Part shown: piece by piece, positions 27,986 to 36,838 of the stretch
How positions within the stretch are numbered: the stretch's first letter is position 1
Layout of the letters: each line of letters opens with the position of its first letter
Source: Microbacterium sp. LWH7-1.2
GTDB taxonomy: Bacteria; Actinomycetota; Actinomycetes; Actinomycetales; Microbacteriaceae
Length of the DNA: 64,000 nt
Assembly: GCF_038397755.1 (NCBI RefSeq)
Contig: NZ_CP151637.1
Span: 62,001 to 126,000 of the forward strand
Reading direction: 5' to 3'
Notes under the pieces: model-generated
Database searches by the model: none
What the model was told of the DNA's origin: nothing
What the model saw: the letters and a program-made list of their open reading frames with translations, nothing else
Translations under genes and position numbers: made by a program

Positions 27986-28812
27986 TCCGCGCCTCCTTCG
28001 GTGCGAACGGTCGACGTATCGAGGATCGTGACACCGGCGGGTGCCTTGGTTCCGGTGATGTAGCCCACGACGTCGTCGCGGGTCGTCGAGGACGCCGGGA
28101 TCTGGGCGACCATCTGACCGAGGTACAGGACGGCGATGTCGTCGGCGACCTCGAAGACGTCCACCAGGTTGTGGCTGATGAGGATAACGGCGACGCCCTG
28201 CTCCGACAGGCGCTTCACCAGGTTCAGCACCTGCTCGGTCTGAGCGACGCCGAGGGCGGCCGTGGGCTCGTCGAGGATCACCACCCGGGCCTTCTTCAGG
28301 ACGGCGCGAGCGATGGCCACGGTCTGCCGCTGGCCGCCGGACAGGCTCGACACCTTTTGGCGGACGGACTTCACGGTGCGCACCGAGAGGGAGCGCAGCG
28401 TGTCGGACGCCTCCTTCTCCATGCGCCCCTCGTCGAAGGTGCCGGACGAGAGCTCTTCACGGCCGAGGAACATGTTCTGGACGATGTCGAGGTTGTCGCA
28501 CAGGGCGAGGTCCTGGTACACGACCTCGATGCCCAGGTGCCCTGCGTCGCGGGGTGTGTGGAGGTCGCGGTGGACGCCGTCGATGAGGACTTCGCCCTCG
28601 TCGTAGGGCTGCACGCCGGCCAGACCCTTGATGAGCGTGGACTTGCCGGCGCCGTTGTCGCCCACGAGGGCGGTGACCTTGCCGGGGTGGACTTTGAGAT
28701 CCACGCCCTTCAGGACGCTCACGGGGCCGAAGGACTTCTTGACCCCGACCAGCTGGATGATCGGCTCGGCGCCGGCCGCAGTGGCCGGTGGGGTGGTGAT
28801 TGTGTCTGACAT
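27982..28812 (-). CDS. Sugar ABC transporter ATP-binding protein, operon 1
   Basis: 276-residue single-domain ATPase: Walker A GDNGAGKSTLIKGL, signature SLSGGQRQTVA, Walker B VVILDEPTAALG, H-loop ISHNLVDVFEVAD. It is clearly paralogous to the ATPase at 31533. Start ATG 28812 has a GGAAG-type site before it. A hairpin in the 93-nt gap separates it from the upstream binding-protein gene and probably lowers its expression relative to that gene. Confidence 0.93.
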   Translation of the reverse strand: MSDTITTPPATAAGAEPIIQLVGVKKSFGPVSVLKGVDLKVHPGKVTALVGDNGAGKSTLIKGLAGVQPYDEGEVLIDGVHRDLHTPRDAGHLGIEVVYQDLALCDNLDIVQNMFLGREELSSGTFDEGRMEKEASDTLRSLSVRTVKSVRQKVSSLSGGQRQTVAIARAVLKKARVVILDEPTAALGVAQTEQVLNLVKRLSEQGVAVILISHNLVDVFEVADDIAVLYLGQMVAQIPASSTTRDDVVGYITGTKAPAGVTILDTSTVRTEGGAE

Positions 28813-28848
28813 GCTCGCTTCCTTGGGAATGTCATGGTCCGGCGCGAA

Positions 28849-28878
28849 GGGGCGTCACGCCGTTCGGCGCGACGCCCC
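28849..28878 (-). terminator. Attenuating hairpin between binding-protein and ATPase genes
   Basis: GGGGCGTC (28849-28856) pairs with GACGCCCC (28871-28878), and inner CGCC/GGCG pairs extend the stem past one mismatch. It lies 28 nt after the binding-protein stop on the minus strand. As in the 151-190 hairpin, the position suggests partial termination that favours the binding protein. Confidence 0.65.
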
Positions 28879-28905
28879 CTCGCGGATTCAGCCGTAGCCG
28901 ATCCA

Positions 28906-29991
28906 CTACTCGGCGGTGACTCCATACTGCTCGCAGGCGGCCATCACGTCAGGGGTGCAGACGTCGTCGTAGGCGGCGTCGCCGGCGGCGACGACGTCCT
29001 TGACCTGCTCGGGGCCGACCAGCGTCGGCGTGACCTGGATGTACGGCGTGCCGTCTTCGAGCTCGGCGTCGGCCTCGGGGGTCTCGCCGTTCAAGAGGGC
29101 GACGGCCGTCTCGATGGCAGCCTCGGCCTCGAGGTTGACCTGCTTCCAGACGGTCGCTGTCTGCCAGCCGAGCAGCACGTTCTGCAGGCCCGCGACGTTC
29201 GCGTCCTGACCCGACACAGCGACCCCCGTCAGGTTGTTGTCCTGCAGGACCTTGATGACGCCCGCGGCGTTGGTGTCGTTCGCGACCCACACGCCGTCGA
29301 CCTTGCCGCCCAGGCCCGTCAGGGCCTGCTCGAAGTTGGTCTGCGACTTGGCCTGGTCCCAGATCCCCGGGGGCTCGGCCGCAGGCGTGATGCCCGCGGC
29401 CTCCATCACCTCGACGGCGCCGTCGTGGAACATCGCCGCGTTGCCGTCGGTCGGATCGCCGCCCATGTAGACGACGATGGCGTCCGCCGGAGCGACGCCC
29501 TTGGTCTCCAGTCCGTCGAGGACCGTCTGGCCCTGAAGGCGTCCGACCTCCATGTTGTCGAAGGAGACATAGTAGTCGGCGCCCTCGAAGGGACGGTCGT
29601 AGGCGATCACGGGGATGCCTTCGGCCTTCGCCTTGGTCGCGACGGCCTCCGCAGCGCCTTGGTAGTCGACGAGCAGCATGACACCGCAGCCCTGTGTGAG
29701 CTGCTGGTCGGCGATCGTCGAGTACTTGTTGACGTCGGCTTGCGCGTTCTGGATGTCGGCCTCGAAACCCGCGGCCTCCAGACCCTCCTGGAGGTACTTG
29801 CGGTCGAAGTTCTCCCAGCGCGGCGACGACGCCGCATCCGGCAGGATCACGCAGGCGCGGCTGGTGGCGTCGCCGCCGCCCTCGGTCGAACCTCCGTTGC
29901 CGTTGCCGTTGCCGCCGCCGGCACAGCCGGCCAGCACCACCGCGGCCGCGCCCGAGAGCGCCGCCACGGCGAGGAGTGAAGACTTCTTCAT
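28906..29991 (-). CDS. Xylose-type ABC transporter substrate-binding lipoprotein, operon 1
   Basis: 361 residues. The signal peptide MKKSSLLAVAALSG leads to the lipobox LAGC, followed by a Gly/Asn-rich linker. The body is of the CUT2 type (SBP_bac_4), with YDRPFEGADYYVSFDN, VYMGGDPTDGNAAMFH and GVAVSGQDANVAGLQN lining the sugar cleft, as in XylF. ATG 29991 and 29994 are adjacent; AAAGGCG favours 29991. Downstream come a hairpin, the ATPase and the permease. Upstream lies a 297-base control region with operator-like dyads. Confidence 0.93.
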   Translation of the reverse strand: MKKSSLLAVAALSGAAAVVLAGCAGGGNGNGNGGSTEGGGDATSRACVILPDAASSPRWENFDRKYLQEGLEAAGFEADIQNAQADVNKYSTIADQQLTQGCGVMLLVDYQGAAEAVATKAKAEGIPVIAYDRPFEGADYYVSFDNMEVGRLQGQTVLDGLETKGVAPADAIVVYMGGDPTDGNAAMFHDGAVEVMEAAGITPAAEPPGIWDQAKSQTNFEQALTGLGGKVDGVWVANDTNAAGVIKVLQDNNLTGVAVSGQDANVAGLQNVLLGWQTATVWKQVNLEAEAAIETAVALLNGETPEADAELEDGTPYIQVTPTLVGPEQVKDVVAAGDAAYDDVCTPDVMAACEQYGVTAE

Positions 29992-30022
29992 CATTCGCCT
30001 TTCGTCATTGAAGCGAGCGAGT

Positions 30023-30172
30023 CGCCAGGATCGTCCCTGGCGCGTATCGCGCTGAACACGATCATGACGACGTTCGATTCTTATCGTCAAGTCTTGAACG
30101 TAACGCTTTGGCAACGCCCGGCCGGCTTGTCTCCAGCCGTCCCGACGAGGGCTATGGCGCAAGCGCTTTCCG
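30023..30172 (-). promoter_or_regulatory. Control region of xylose-type operon 1
   Basis: The 297 bases between the two operons hold no gene. On the minus strand, reading toward the binding protein, I see a LacI/CRE-like dyad around AAGCGCTT (30161-30168, extended GGAAAGCGCTTGCGCC), an 11-nt palindrome TCAAGTCTTGA (30087-30097), a possible -35 TTGACG overlapping it, and a 5'-leader hairpin with a perfect 7-bp stem CGCCAGG/CCTGGCG (30023-30029 with 30036-30042). The proteins that bind are unknown; the CRE-like site suits a LacI-family regulator not encoded nearby. Confidence 0.5.
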
Positions 30173-30288
30173 TGCATTTTGCCATCCGGAGGCATGGATG
30201 GAACACAACATGCGCAGAGGGTGAAGCGAGGGGCAAGACGCGCCGTGACGCCGCGTTCGTCAAGTAAAGACAGTGCGGCTCGTGCGAG

Positions 30289-31536
30289 TCAGGCGCGACC
30301 GGTCGCCGCGCGGGTACGGCGCGAGAGGGAGTCGACGATCACCGCGAGCACGAGCACGACGCCGGTCACCATGAACTGGACCGAGGAGTCGAGGTTCAGA
30401 AGCGTCAGGCCCGACGAGATCGACTGGATCACGACGATGCCGATGAGTGCCGAGAACGCGGATCCGCGTCCGCCGAACAGGCTGGTGCCGCCGATGACGG
30501 CGGCCGCGATCGCGTTGAGGTTCACGTCGCCGGTGCCCGAGCTCTGATTGGCTGAGGCGAGCCGCGCGGCGGCGAGGATGCCGCCCACGGCGGCGAGGGT
30601 GGAGCACATCGCGAAGACGGACAGGTAGATCCGGTCGACGCGGATCCCCGCGCGTCTCGCGGCCTCGACCGATCCGCCGACCGCGTAGACCGCGCGCCCC
30701 CACCGGGTGCGGGTGAGGACGAAGTTCATCGCGACCACGAGCGCGAGGAAGAACAGGAACATCACGCCGACGCCGCGGTACAGGTTGAGGTACCACGCCG
30801 CGACGAGCAGGAACACGAGCAGTACGGCGCTGCGCACCGCGATCTCGCCGTAGCTCTGACTCACGAGGTTGGCAGCCGCGCGCCGTCGTGAACGCCGTAT
30901 GAGCGACCAGGCGAAGGCGGCGACGGCGAGGACGGCCACGACATACGACGCCCACGCCGGAAGGAACATCTGCTGCGCGAACTGCACGAGCCACGAATCG
31001 AACGGGATCGCGATCGATCCCGTCTCGCCGAGCACCCACAGCTGCAGGCCCAGGAAGCCGAGCAGACCGGCGAGCGTGATGACGAAGCTCGGAAGACCGA
31101 ACCGCGTGAACAGATAGCCGTAGAGCAGCCCCACGAGGCACCCGATCGCGATGGCCGCGATCAGCGCGAGCACGAGGTTCCACTGCAGCTGCACGAAGGT
31201 CACAGCAAGCACCGCTGCGGCGAGGCCCGACACCGAGCCGACCGAGAGGTCGATCTCGCCGACGAGCAGCACGAGCACCACGCCGAGGGCGATCGTGCCG
31301 ATCGCCGCGCACTGCATCGTGAGGTTGACGAGGTTCTCGCTCGACAGGAACACCGGGTTCAGCAGCTGGAAGACCGTCCAGATCACCACGATCCCGAGCA
31401 CGACGGGGAGCGCCCCGAGATCGCCGCCGCGCACGCGCGCCACGAACGCCTCGAGGGCGTGACGGATGCCGCTGCCGCTCAGGAGCCGCTCCTCCGGGGC
31501 GGTCTCCGCGAGGCGCTCTTCGCCGTGGAGGCTCAT
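30289..31536 (-). CDS. Xylose-type ABC transporter permease (CUT2), operon 2
   Basis: 415-residue multi-pass membrane protein, XylH-like, with GEIDLSVGSVSGL, WGRAVYAVGGSVEAARRAGI and VIGGTSLFGGRG. The start ATG 31536 (MSLHGEERL) lies in an ATGA overlap with the ATPase stop. It ends 297 nt before the start of operon 1 on the same strand, with no obvious strong terminator between. It is paralogous to the 26714-27985 permease. Confidence 0.9.
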   Translation of the reverse strand: MSLHGEERLAETAPEERLLSGSGIRHALEAFVARVRGGDLGALPVVLGIVVIWTVFQLLNPVFLSSENLVNLTMQCAAIGTIALGVVLVLLVGEIDLSVGSVSGLAAAVLAVTFVQLQWNLVLALIAAIAIGCLVGLLYGYLFTRFGLPSFVITLAGLLGFLGLQLWVLGETGSIAIPFDSWLVQFAQQMFLPAWASYVVAVLAVAAFAWSLIRRSRRRAAANLVSQSYGEIAVRSAVLLVFLLVAAWYLNLYRGVGVMFLFFLALVVAMNFVLTRTRWGRAVYAVGGSVEAARRAGIRVDRIYLSVFAMCSTLAAVGGILAAARLASANQSSGTGDVNLNAIAAAVIGGTSLFGGRGSAFSALIGIVVIQSISSGLTLLNLDSSVQFMVTGVVLVLAVIVDSLSRRTRAATGRA

Positions 31537-32465
31537 CGGGTCCCGTCCCCGTGGGGACGGGAGGTGCGGCGGGACCCGGCGCGGGGCATGCGGATGACCG
31601 TGCCCCCGGCGGTGTGCTTGTCGAGCTCGGGTTCGTCCGGCGGGCCGGCCGGTGACGGCGGGGGTGCAGCATCCGTCCGCTCGGACGCCCGTCGCAGAGT
31701 GGACTGGTCGACCGCTCCGGTGATGGCCGCGATGAGCGTCTCGCTCGTGACGTCGGCGACGTTGTAGACACCGTTGTTGCGGCCGAGGCGCAGGACGACC
31801 ACGCGGTCGGCGACCGCCATGACGTCGGCCATGTTGTGGCTGATGAGGATCACGCCGTGCCCGCGTTCGCGCAGCCGCTCGATGAGATTCAGCACCTCCG
31901 CGGTCTGTGCCACGCCCAGCGCGGCGGTCGGCTCGTCGAGGATCACGACGCGGGGCTCGCCGATGAGCGATCGCGCGATCGCGACGGTCTGGCGCTGGCC
32001 GCCCGAGAGCGACGCGACCGGGACGCGCACCGACGGGATCTTCGCCGACAGCTCGCGCAGCAGGGTCCAGGTGCGCTGCTCCATGTCGACCTCGTCGAGC
32101 GTCGCGCCGTCGCGCAGTTCGCGGCCGAGCCACAGGTTCGCCACGACGTCGAGGTTGTCGCACAGTGCGAGGTCCTGGAAGATCGTCTCGATCCCGAGGT
32201 CCTGGGCGTCGGCGGGGGAGTCGATGCCCACCGGCTCGCCGTCGAACTCGATGGAGCCGCTGTCGGGCGGATGGACCCCGGCGAGCACCTTGACGAGCGT
32301 CGACTTGCCGGCGCCGTTGTCGCCGACGAGGGCGACGACCTCGCCCTCGTTGACCCAGAAGTCGACGTCGGTCAGCGCCTTGACGGCGCCGAAGCGCTTG
32401 CCGATGCCGCGCATCGTCAGCACGCGTTCGCGCGGGCGTCCCGCCCGCGGGTGCGTCATCGACAT
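31533..32465 (-). CDS. Sugar ABC transporter ATP-binding protein, operon 2
   Basis: 310 residues; one ABC domain with Walker A GDNGAGKSTLVKVL, signature SLSGGQRQTVA, Walker B VVILDEPTAALG and H-loop ISHNMADVMAVAD. Compared with its paralogue it has an extra C-terminal tail of about 50 residues rich in Pro, Ala and Arg that matches no domain I know. ATG 32465 follows GAGGCGAGG; ATG 32459, two codons later, has slightly better spacing to GAGG. Confidence 0.92.
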   Translation of the reverse strand: MSMTHPRAGRPRERVLTMRGIGKRFGAVKALTDVDFWVNEGEVVALVGDNGAGKSTLVKVLAGVHPPDSGSIEFDGEPVGIDSPADAQDLGIETIFQDLALCDNLDVVANLWLGRELRDGATLDEVDMEQRTWTLLRELSAKIPSVRVPVASLSGGQRQTVAIARSLIGEPRVVILDEPTAALGVAQTAEVLNLIERLRERGHGVILISHNMADVMAVADRVVVLRLGRNNGVYNVADVTSETLIAAITGAVDQSTLRRASERTDAAPPPSPAGPPDEPELDKHTAGGTVIRMPRAGSRRTSRPHGDGTR

Positions 32466-32514
32466 CCTCGCCTCGTCCTCATCGATCCCCCGCGCCCCTG
32501 TCAGAGTCAGGACC

Positions 32515-33615
32515 CTACCCGATGCCCGCCGCTTCGCATGCATCCGCGTACGCCGGGGTGCAGATGTCGTCGACCGACCAGAACCCGTCGGCGACCACGG
32601 TGTCCATGATGTCGTCGATCGTCACGGCGACCGGGTCGAGGAGAGTCGCGGGCGTGCCCTGGATCTCGAGCGGGGCCGTGACCTTCTCGCCGTGCAGCAG
32701 CTTGACCGCCACCTCGGCCGCGAGTTCGGCCTGCGGCTTGATCGCCTTGTAGACGGTCATGTACTGGTCGCCCGTCAGGATGCGCTGGATCGCCGAGAGC
32801 TCGGCATCCTGGCCCGTCACGATCGGCAGGGGATCGACGTTCGCGACCCGCAGCGCCGCGACGGCGCCGCCCGCCGTCGCGTCGTTCGCGGCGTACACCC
32901 CCGCGATGGCGTCGCCGTGCTGCGCGATCTGACCCGACACCCACTCCTGCGCCTTCTCGGGGTTCCATCCGGGGGTGTCGTACTCGGCGAGCACGCGCAG
33001 GCCGCTGTCGTCGATGATGCTGTGCGCGCCCTGCTTGAACAGTGCCGCGTTGCTGTCGGTGGGGGAGCCGTTGACCATCAGGATGCCGCTCCCCTCGTCC
33101 TCTGCCTGCACACCCTCCACGAACGCGGTGGCCTGCAGCACGCCGACCTTCTCGTTGTCGAACGAGATGTAGTACGCCAGGTCGCCGCCGGCGACGAGCC
33201 GGTCGTACGAGATGACGGGCACGCCCTTCGCGTTCGCCGAGCTCACGATGCTGACGGCGGCGTTCGCGTCCACCGGGTCGAGCACCAGCACGCCGGCGCC
33301 GGCGGCCAGCGCGGACTCCGCCTGCTGCTGCTGCTTCGCGGCGTCCTGGTCGGCGTTGGCGTAGAGCACCTCGTACTCGCCGAGGTCGGCGACACGCGCC
33401 TCGAACATCGGCCGGTCGAACGTCTCGTAGCGCGCGGTCTTCGCATCGGGCAGCAGCAGCGCGATCGTGTCGTCGCCGGGGGTGCGTCCCGGGCCGGGCG
33501 TGCCGGAGCACGCCGACAGCATCATCGCTGCGGCGAGGAGGACACCGGACGCCGCCGCCAGCGCGCGGTGCCCGCTCGGGCGCCGCCGCGGCCGATCGGG
33601 GCGCGTACGGGGCAT
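32515..33615 (-). CDS. Xylose-type ABC transporter substrate-binding lipoprotein, operon 2
   Basis: 366 residues. An Arg-rich N-terminus and hydrophobic stretch end in the lipobox LSAC (Cys near 36). The CUT2 binding fold shows VLDPVDANAAVSIVSSANAK, VPVISYDRLVAGGDLAYYIS and IVTGQDAELSAIQ, again XylF-like and paralogous to the 28906 protein. It starts 10 nt after the ROK regulator stop, so it is co-transcribed with it. Confidence 0.93.
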   Translation of the reverse strand: MPRTRPDRPRRRPSGHRALAAASGVLLAAAMMLSACSGTPGPGRTPGDDTIALLLPDAKTARYETFDRPMFEARVADLGEYEVLYANADQDAAKQQQQAESALAAGAGVLVLDPVDANAAVSIVSSANAKGVPVISYDRLVAGGDLAYYISFDNEKVGVLQATAFVEGVQAEDEGSGILMVNGSPTDSNAALFKQGAHSIIDDSGLRVLAEYDTPGWNPEKAQEWVSGQIAQHGDAIAGVYAANDATAGGAVAALRVANVDPLPIVTGQDAELSAIQRILTGDQYMTVYKAIKPQAELAAEVAVKLLHGEKVTAPLEIQGTPATLLDPVAVTIDDIMDTVVADGFWSVDDICTPAYADACEAAGIG

Positions 33616-33624
33616 CGGACGAGC

Positions 33625-34827
33625 CTATGCGGTGATGGGCAGCGACGGTGCGGCCGGCAGCTGGGCGTCGACCGTGACATGGTCGAGGGCGATCGCGATG
33701 GCACCGCGGGTCTCGGCCCACTCGCCGAAGGAGGCGCCCACGATCTCGGGCAGGCCGTCCGCGGACGGGAGCGCGGTGCGCTCGAGCGAGTGGCGCATCG
33801 GAGCCATGAGGATCTCGCCGGCTTGGCCGAGCTCGCCGCCGACCACGATGAGCTCGGGGTCGAAGAGATTGCAGAGGCTCGCGGCGGCGATGCCGATGTG
33901 CCGGCCCGCGTCGGCGATCACGCGGCGCGCCGCGCCGTCGCCCGCCTCGGCGGCGTGCAGCAGGTCGCCGAGGCGGTGCATGCCCTCGCTCGGCGGGAAG
34001 AGCGACAGCAGTGCGGGCCCGCCGGCGTAGGTCTCGAGGCAGCCGCGATTGCTGCAGCGGCAGATGGGGCCGTTCTCGTCGAGGGTGACGTGCCCGATCT
34101 GGCCCGCCTTGCCGTTGACGCCGCGGAACAGGTCGCCGCCCACGACGAGCCCGGCGCTGATGGTGTGCCCCACGCGGATGAACACCGACGACGCGGCCGA
34201 GCGTCCATTGCCTTCGCGCGCCTCGGCGAGCCCGCCGAGGTTCGCCTCACTGTCGACGTGCACGGGGCGTCCGATGCGGATGGCGAGGCTCTCGGCGACG
34301 TCGACGTTCTCCCAGCCGCGCAGCAGCCCGGGCGTCGACACCATGCCGGTCCGCGGATCGATGGGCGCGGGAAGCGCGAGACCGACGCCGAGGAGATCGG
34401 CGATGGATCCGCCGAGGGACTCCATCATGTCGCCGAGCAGCAGGGCGAGCCGATCGAGCTCGGAGTCGTGGCGGTGGTCGAGGGGGAGCGGCAGCGACGA
34501 CTGCGTCACGATGGTGCGCGCGGTGTCGGCGATGGCGATGTGCAGGTGGCGCGAGCTGTAGTGGACCCCGGCGACGAGGCCGAGGCGGCGGGCGAGCGAC
34601 ACCAGGGTCGCGCGGCGCCCGCTGCTCGTCGTGAACGACGTGTGCAGGAGGCCCGACGCCGTCAGCTCCTTGACGATGTTCGAGACCGTGGCGGGCGAGA
34701 GGCCCGTGCTGCCGGCGAGCTCGATCTGGGTGAGACGGCCGTGGCGCTTCAACGACTCGATGACACGCGCGCGATTGGCCTCGCGCAGCGAGGTCTGCGA
34801 GCCCGGCGGGGCTTGACGGCGTGCCAC
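33625..34827 (-). CDS. ROK-family transcriptional regulator (XylR/NagC type)
   Basis: 400 residues. The N-terminal winged helix (ANRARVIESLKRHGRLTQIE, then LAGSTGLSPATVSNIVKELT) is followed by a ROK sugar-kinase-like domain with VDSEANLGGLAEA, IRVGHTISAGLVVGGDLFRG and the zinc motif CRCSNRGCLETYAG. It is the first gene of the operon ROK, binding protein, ATPase, permease, and most likely represses the two xylose-type operons until the sugar is present. GTG 34827 has no ribosome site but a TACAGT 7 nt upstream, so the transcript is probably leaderless. Confidence 0.92.
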   Translation of the reverse strand: MARRQAPPGSQTSLREANRARVIESLKRHGRLTQIELAGSTGLSPATVSNIVKELTASGLLHTSFTTSSGRRATLVSLARRLGLVAGVHYSSRHLHIAIADTARTIVTQSSLPLPLDHRHDSELDRLALLLGDMMESLGGSIADLLGVGLALPAPIDPRTGMVSTPGLLRGWENVDVAESLAIRIGRPVHVDSEANLGGLAEAREGNGRSAASSVFIRVGHTISAGLVVGGDLFRGVNGKAGQIGHVTLDENGPICRCSNRGCLETYAGGPALLSLFPPSEGMHRLGDLLHAAEAGDGAARRVIADAGRHIGIAAASLCNLFDPELIVVGGELGQAGEILMAPMRHSLERTALPSADGLPEIVGASFGEWAETRGAIAIALDHVTVDAQLPAAPSLPITA

Positions 34828-34882
34828 AGGTCACACTGTATCCCACGGCCGATTTCCCCGGCCGGCTGTGGTTCACGCAAGG

Positions 34883-35758
34883 TCAGCGCCGGTCGGCGGC
34901 GAGGCGGATGAGCACGATGTTGCCCGACTCGTCGACCTCGGCGACGCCCGGATGCGCCTTCACGAACTCCGAGAAGCTCTTGTGCCCGAGGGCCTTCTCG
35001 CTGAAGGCCGGGTCGAGCCGCTTGATGAGGCTCTTCACCGCCGAGGCGTGCTGCCACTCCACGCCTTCCTTGTCGCTCTCCAGACGGAGTGCGCGCTCGA
35101 GAAGGGATTCGGTCGGATCGACGGCGGTCTTCCTCGCACGCCGGCTGCCGGACGCACGCTGCGGCGCAGCATCCTTCTTCCCCGACGCCGGAGCCGCGAC
35201 CCCGGGCAGGGCGTCGTACGAATCGAACTGGTCGCACGCCGCGGCGAGCGACTTGGCGGTCGAGCCCGCGACACCCACGCCCACGACGAAGCGGCCCAGG
35301 CGGCGGCAGCGCTGGGCGAGCGGCACGTAGTCGGAGTCCCCGGCGACGATCACGACGTGCGTCAGGTCGGGCAGGCGGAACATGTCCTCGACGGCATCCA
35401 CCGCGAGGCGGATGTCGGCCCCGTTCTTGGCGTACGCCGCGGCGGGGAAGAGCTGCACGAGGTCGACGGCACGCGCCACGAGCTGCGAGCGGTACTCGGC
35501 GTTGACGGGCGCCGACCAGTCCGCGTAGGCGCGGGTGAGCACCAGGGTGCCGAACGACGTCGCGTAGTCGATGATCGCACCGACGTCGATCGTCGCGGCG
35601 GCCAGGCGCTCCGCGATCTCGGGGTTCGCAGCATCCGTCGCGATCTTCTGACGGTCGCGGGAGTAGGAGTTCTTGCCGTGCACGCGGTCGTACCACGACA
35701 TCACGATGTTGTCGAAGTCCAGGTACACGGCCACGCGCGGGCTCAGCAGGTCGGGCAT
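34883..35758 (-). CDS. NYN-domain ribonuclease-like protein with C-terminal LOTUS/OST-HTH-like domain
   Basis: 291 residues. The N-terminal NYN (PIN-like nuclease) domain, about 1-175, has the conserved acidic residues in AVYLDFDNIVMSW, GADIRLAVDAVEDM and VAGDSDYVPLAQRCRR. A basic Ala/Lys/Arg linker follows, then a small domain (about 215-285; LLERALRLESDKEGVEWQHA through FSEFVKAHPGVAEV) resembling OST-HTH/LOTUS RNA-binding domains. Such proteins are thought to process RNA. ATG 35758 has GAGGAG upstream and lies one base after the stop of the oxidoreductase gene, so the two are coupled. Confidence 0.87.
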   Translation of the reverse strand: MPDLLSPRVAVYLDFDNIVMSWYDRVHGKNSYSRDRQKIATDAANPEIAERLAAATIDVGAIIDYATSFGTLVLTRAYADWSAPVNAEYRSQLVARAVDLVQLFPAAAYAKNGADIRLAVDAVEDMFRLPDLTHVVIVAGDSDYVPLAQRCRRLGRFVVGVGVAGSTAKSLAAACDQFDSYDALPGVAAPASGKKDAAPQRASGSRRARKTAVDPTESLLERALRLESDKEGVEWQHASAVKSLIKRLDPAFSEKALGHKSFSEFVKAHPGVAEVDESGNIVLIRLAADRR

Positions 35759-35759
35759 G

Positions 35760-36752
35760 TCACTCCTCACCGGGATAGCGCACGCCGACGAGGTCGCGGA
35801 TCTCGTCGAGGGTGGCCATGATCGCGACGGTCTCGTCGATGGGCAGCACGTCGGAGTCGGTGCGGCCCTCGGCGAGGTACCGCTCGGCGGCGAGAGCCTG
35901 GTACTGCATGCCGCGCCCCTCGATGTCGGAACGGAACTCCTCGCGCACCGCGCCGTCGGGGCCGACCAGGCGGAACGAGGTGGCCGAGTACCAGACGCTG
36001 TCGATGTCGATGCGGGCCTCGGTGCCGATGACCGCCGCGGTGTTGGGGCCCGCGCCGCGCGATGCCGAAAGGGAGGTCGACAGCGCGCCCGACGCGTGGG
36101 TCATGATCGTCGCGACCTCTGTGTCGGATCCGGCGTCGCCGATGCGCGCGGCCGCAGCGATCGAGAGCGGCTCGCCCAGGATGTCCCACGCGAACGACAC
36201 CGGGTAGATCCCGAGGTCGAGCAGGGCGCCGCCGCCGAGTTCCAGCGCGTTGATGCGGTGTCCGGGGTCGGAAGGCAGGCGCTGCGTGTGGTCGGCGGTG
36301 ACGGCGCGGACCTCGCCGAGCGCGCCGGAGTCCACCAGTTCGCGGATGCGGACCATGTGCGGCAGGTAGCGCGTCCACATCGCCTCCATCACGAGGAGTC
36401 CGCGTTCCGCTGCCGAGTCGCGCACCGCCACGGCCTCCGCCGCGTTGAGGGTGAACGCCTTCTCGACGAGCACGTGCTTTCCCGCGTCGAGGGCGAGCAG
36501 TGCGTTCGCTGCGTGCACCGGATGCGGCGTCGCGATGTACACGATGTCGACGGCGGGATCGGCGACGAGGTCCTCGTAGGAGCCGTGGGCGTGCGCGATG
36601 CCGAAGTCGGCGGCGAAGGCCTCGGCGGTCTCGCGGCGCCGGGAACCCACGGCGGCGACGTCGAGTCCCGCGGTGCGCAGGTCGCTGGTGAACGCACGGG
36701 CGATGCCGCCCGGTCCGAGGATCCCCCAGCGGAGGGAGGAGGGCGAGGTCAT
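35760..36752 (-). CDS. Gfo/Idh/MocA-family NAD(P)-dependent oxidoreductase
   Basis: 330 residues. The N-terminal Rossmann fold begins RWGILGPGGIARAFTSDL, and the EKAF motif (HVLVEKAFTLNAAEA) supplies the catalytic Lys. The C-terminal half is the GFO_IDH_MocA substrate-binding sheet. Closest in style are dihydrodiol/glucose-fructose-type dehydrogenases. Substrate unknown. It is divergent from the MerR gene across a short promoter region. ATG 36752 is chosen; GTG 36758 is an in-frame alternative. Confidence 0.88.
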   Translation of the reverse strand: MTSPSSLRWGILGPGGIARAFTSDLRTAGLDVAAVGSRRRETAEAFAADFGIAHAHGSYEDLVADPAVDIVYIATPHPVHAANALLALDAGKHVLVEKAFTLNAAEAVAVRDSAAERGLLVMEAMWTRYLPHMVRIRELVDSGALGEVRAVTADHTQRLPSDPGHRINALELGGGALLDLGIYPVSFAWDILGEPLSIAAAARIGDAGSDTEVATIMTHASGALSTSLSASRGAGPNTAAVIGTEARIDIDSVWYSATSFRLVGPDGAVREEFRSDIEGRGMQYQALAAERYLAEGRTDSDVLPIDETVAIMATLDEIRDLVGVRYPGEE

Positions 36753-36801
36753 GAACACGAGGCTAGCTGTACCGGGCGATGAGGTTGTCGACGCGCAGGG
36801 T

Positions 36802-36832
36802 TTGACTTAGAGCGCGCTCCAACTTCTAGCCT
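36802..36832 (+). promoter_or_regulatory. MerR-type promoter with 19-bp spacer
   Basis: -35 TTGACT (36802-36807) and -10 TAGCCT (36827-36832) are 19 bp apart, the over-long spacer that MerR proteins correct by twisting DNA. The dyad GAGCGCGCTC sits in the centre of the spacer, as expected. Transcription should begin about at A36839, the first base of the merR ATG. Confidence 0.85.
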
Positions 36833-36838
36833 GCTGGT

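Noticed and set aside
26672..28063. 463-codon plus-strand frame opposite the xylose-type permease
   Set aside because: His/Asp/Arg-rich antisense translation without recognisable domain; the minus-strand permease is clear.
31774..34911. 1045-codon plus-strand open frame across the second xylose-type operon and ROK gene
   Set aside because: It is antisense to three well-supported genes; low-complexity Arg/Gly/Ala-rich translation with no family features. Long antisense frames are expected at this GC content.
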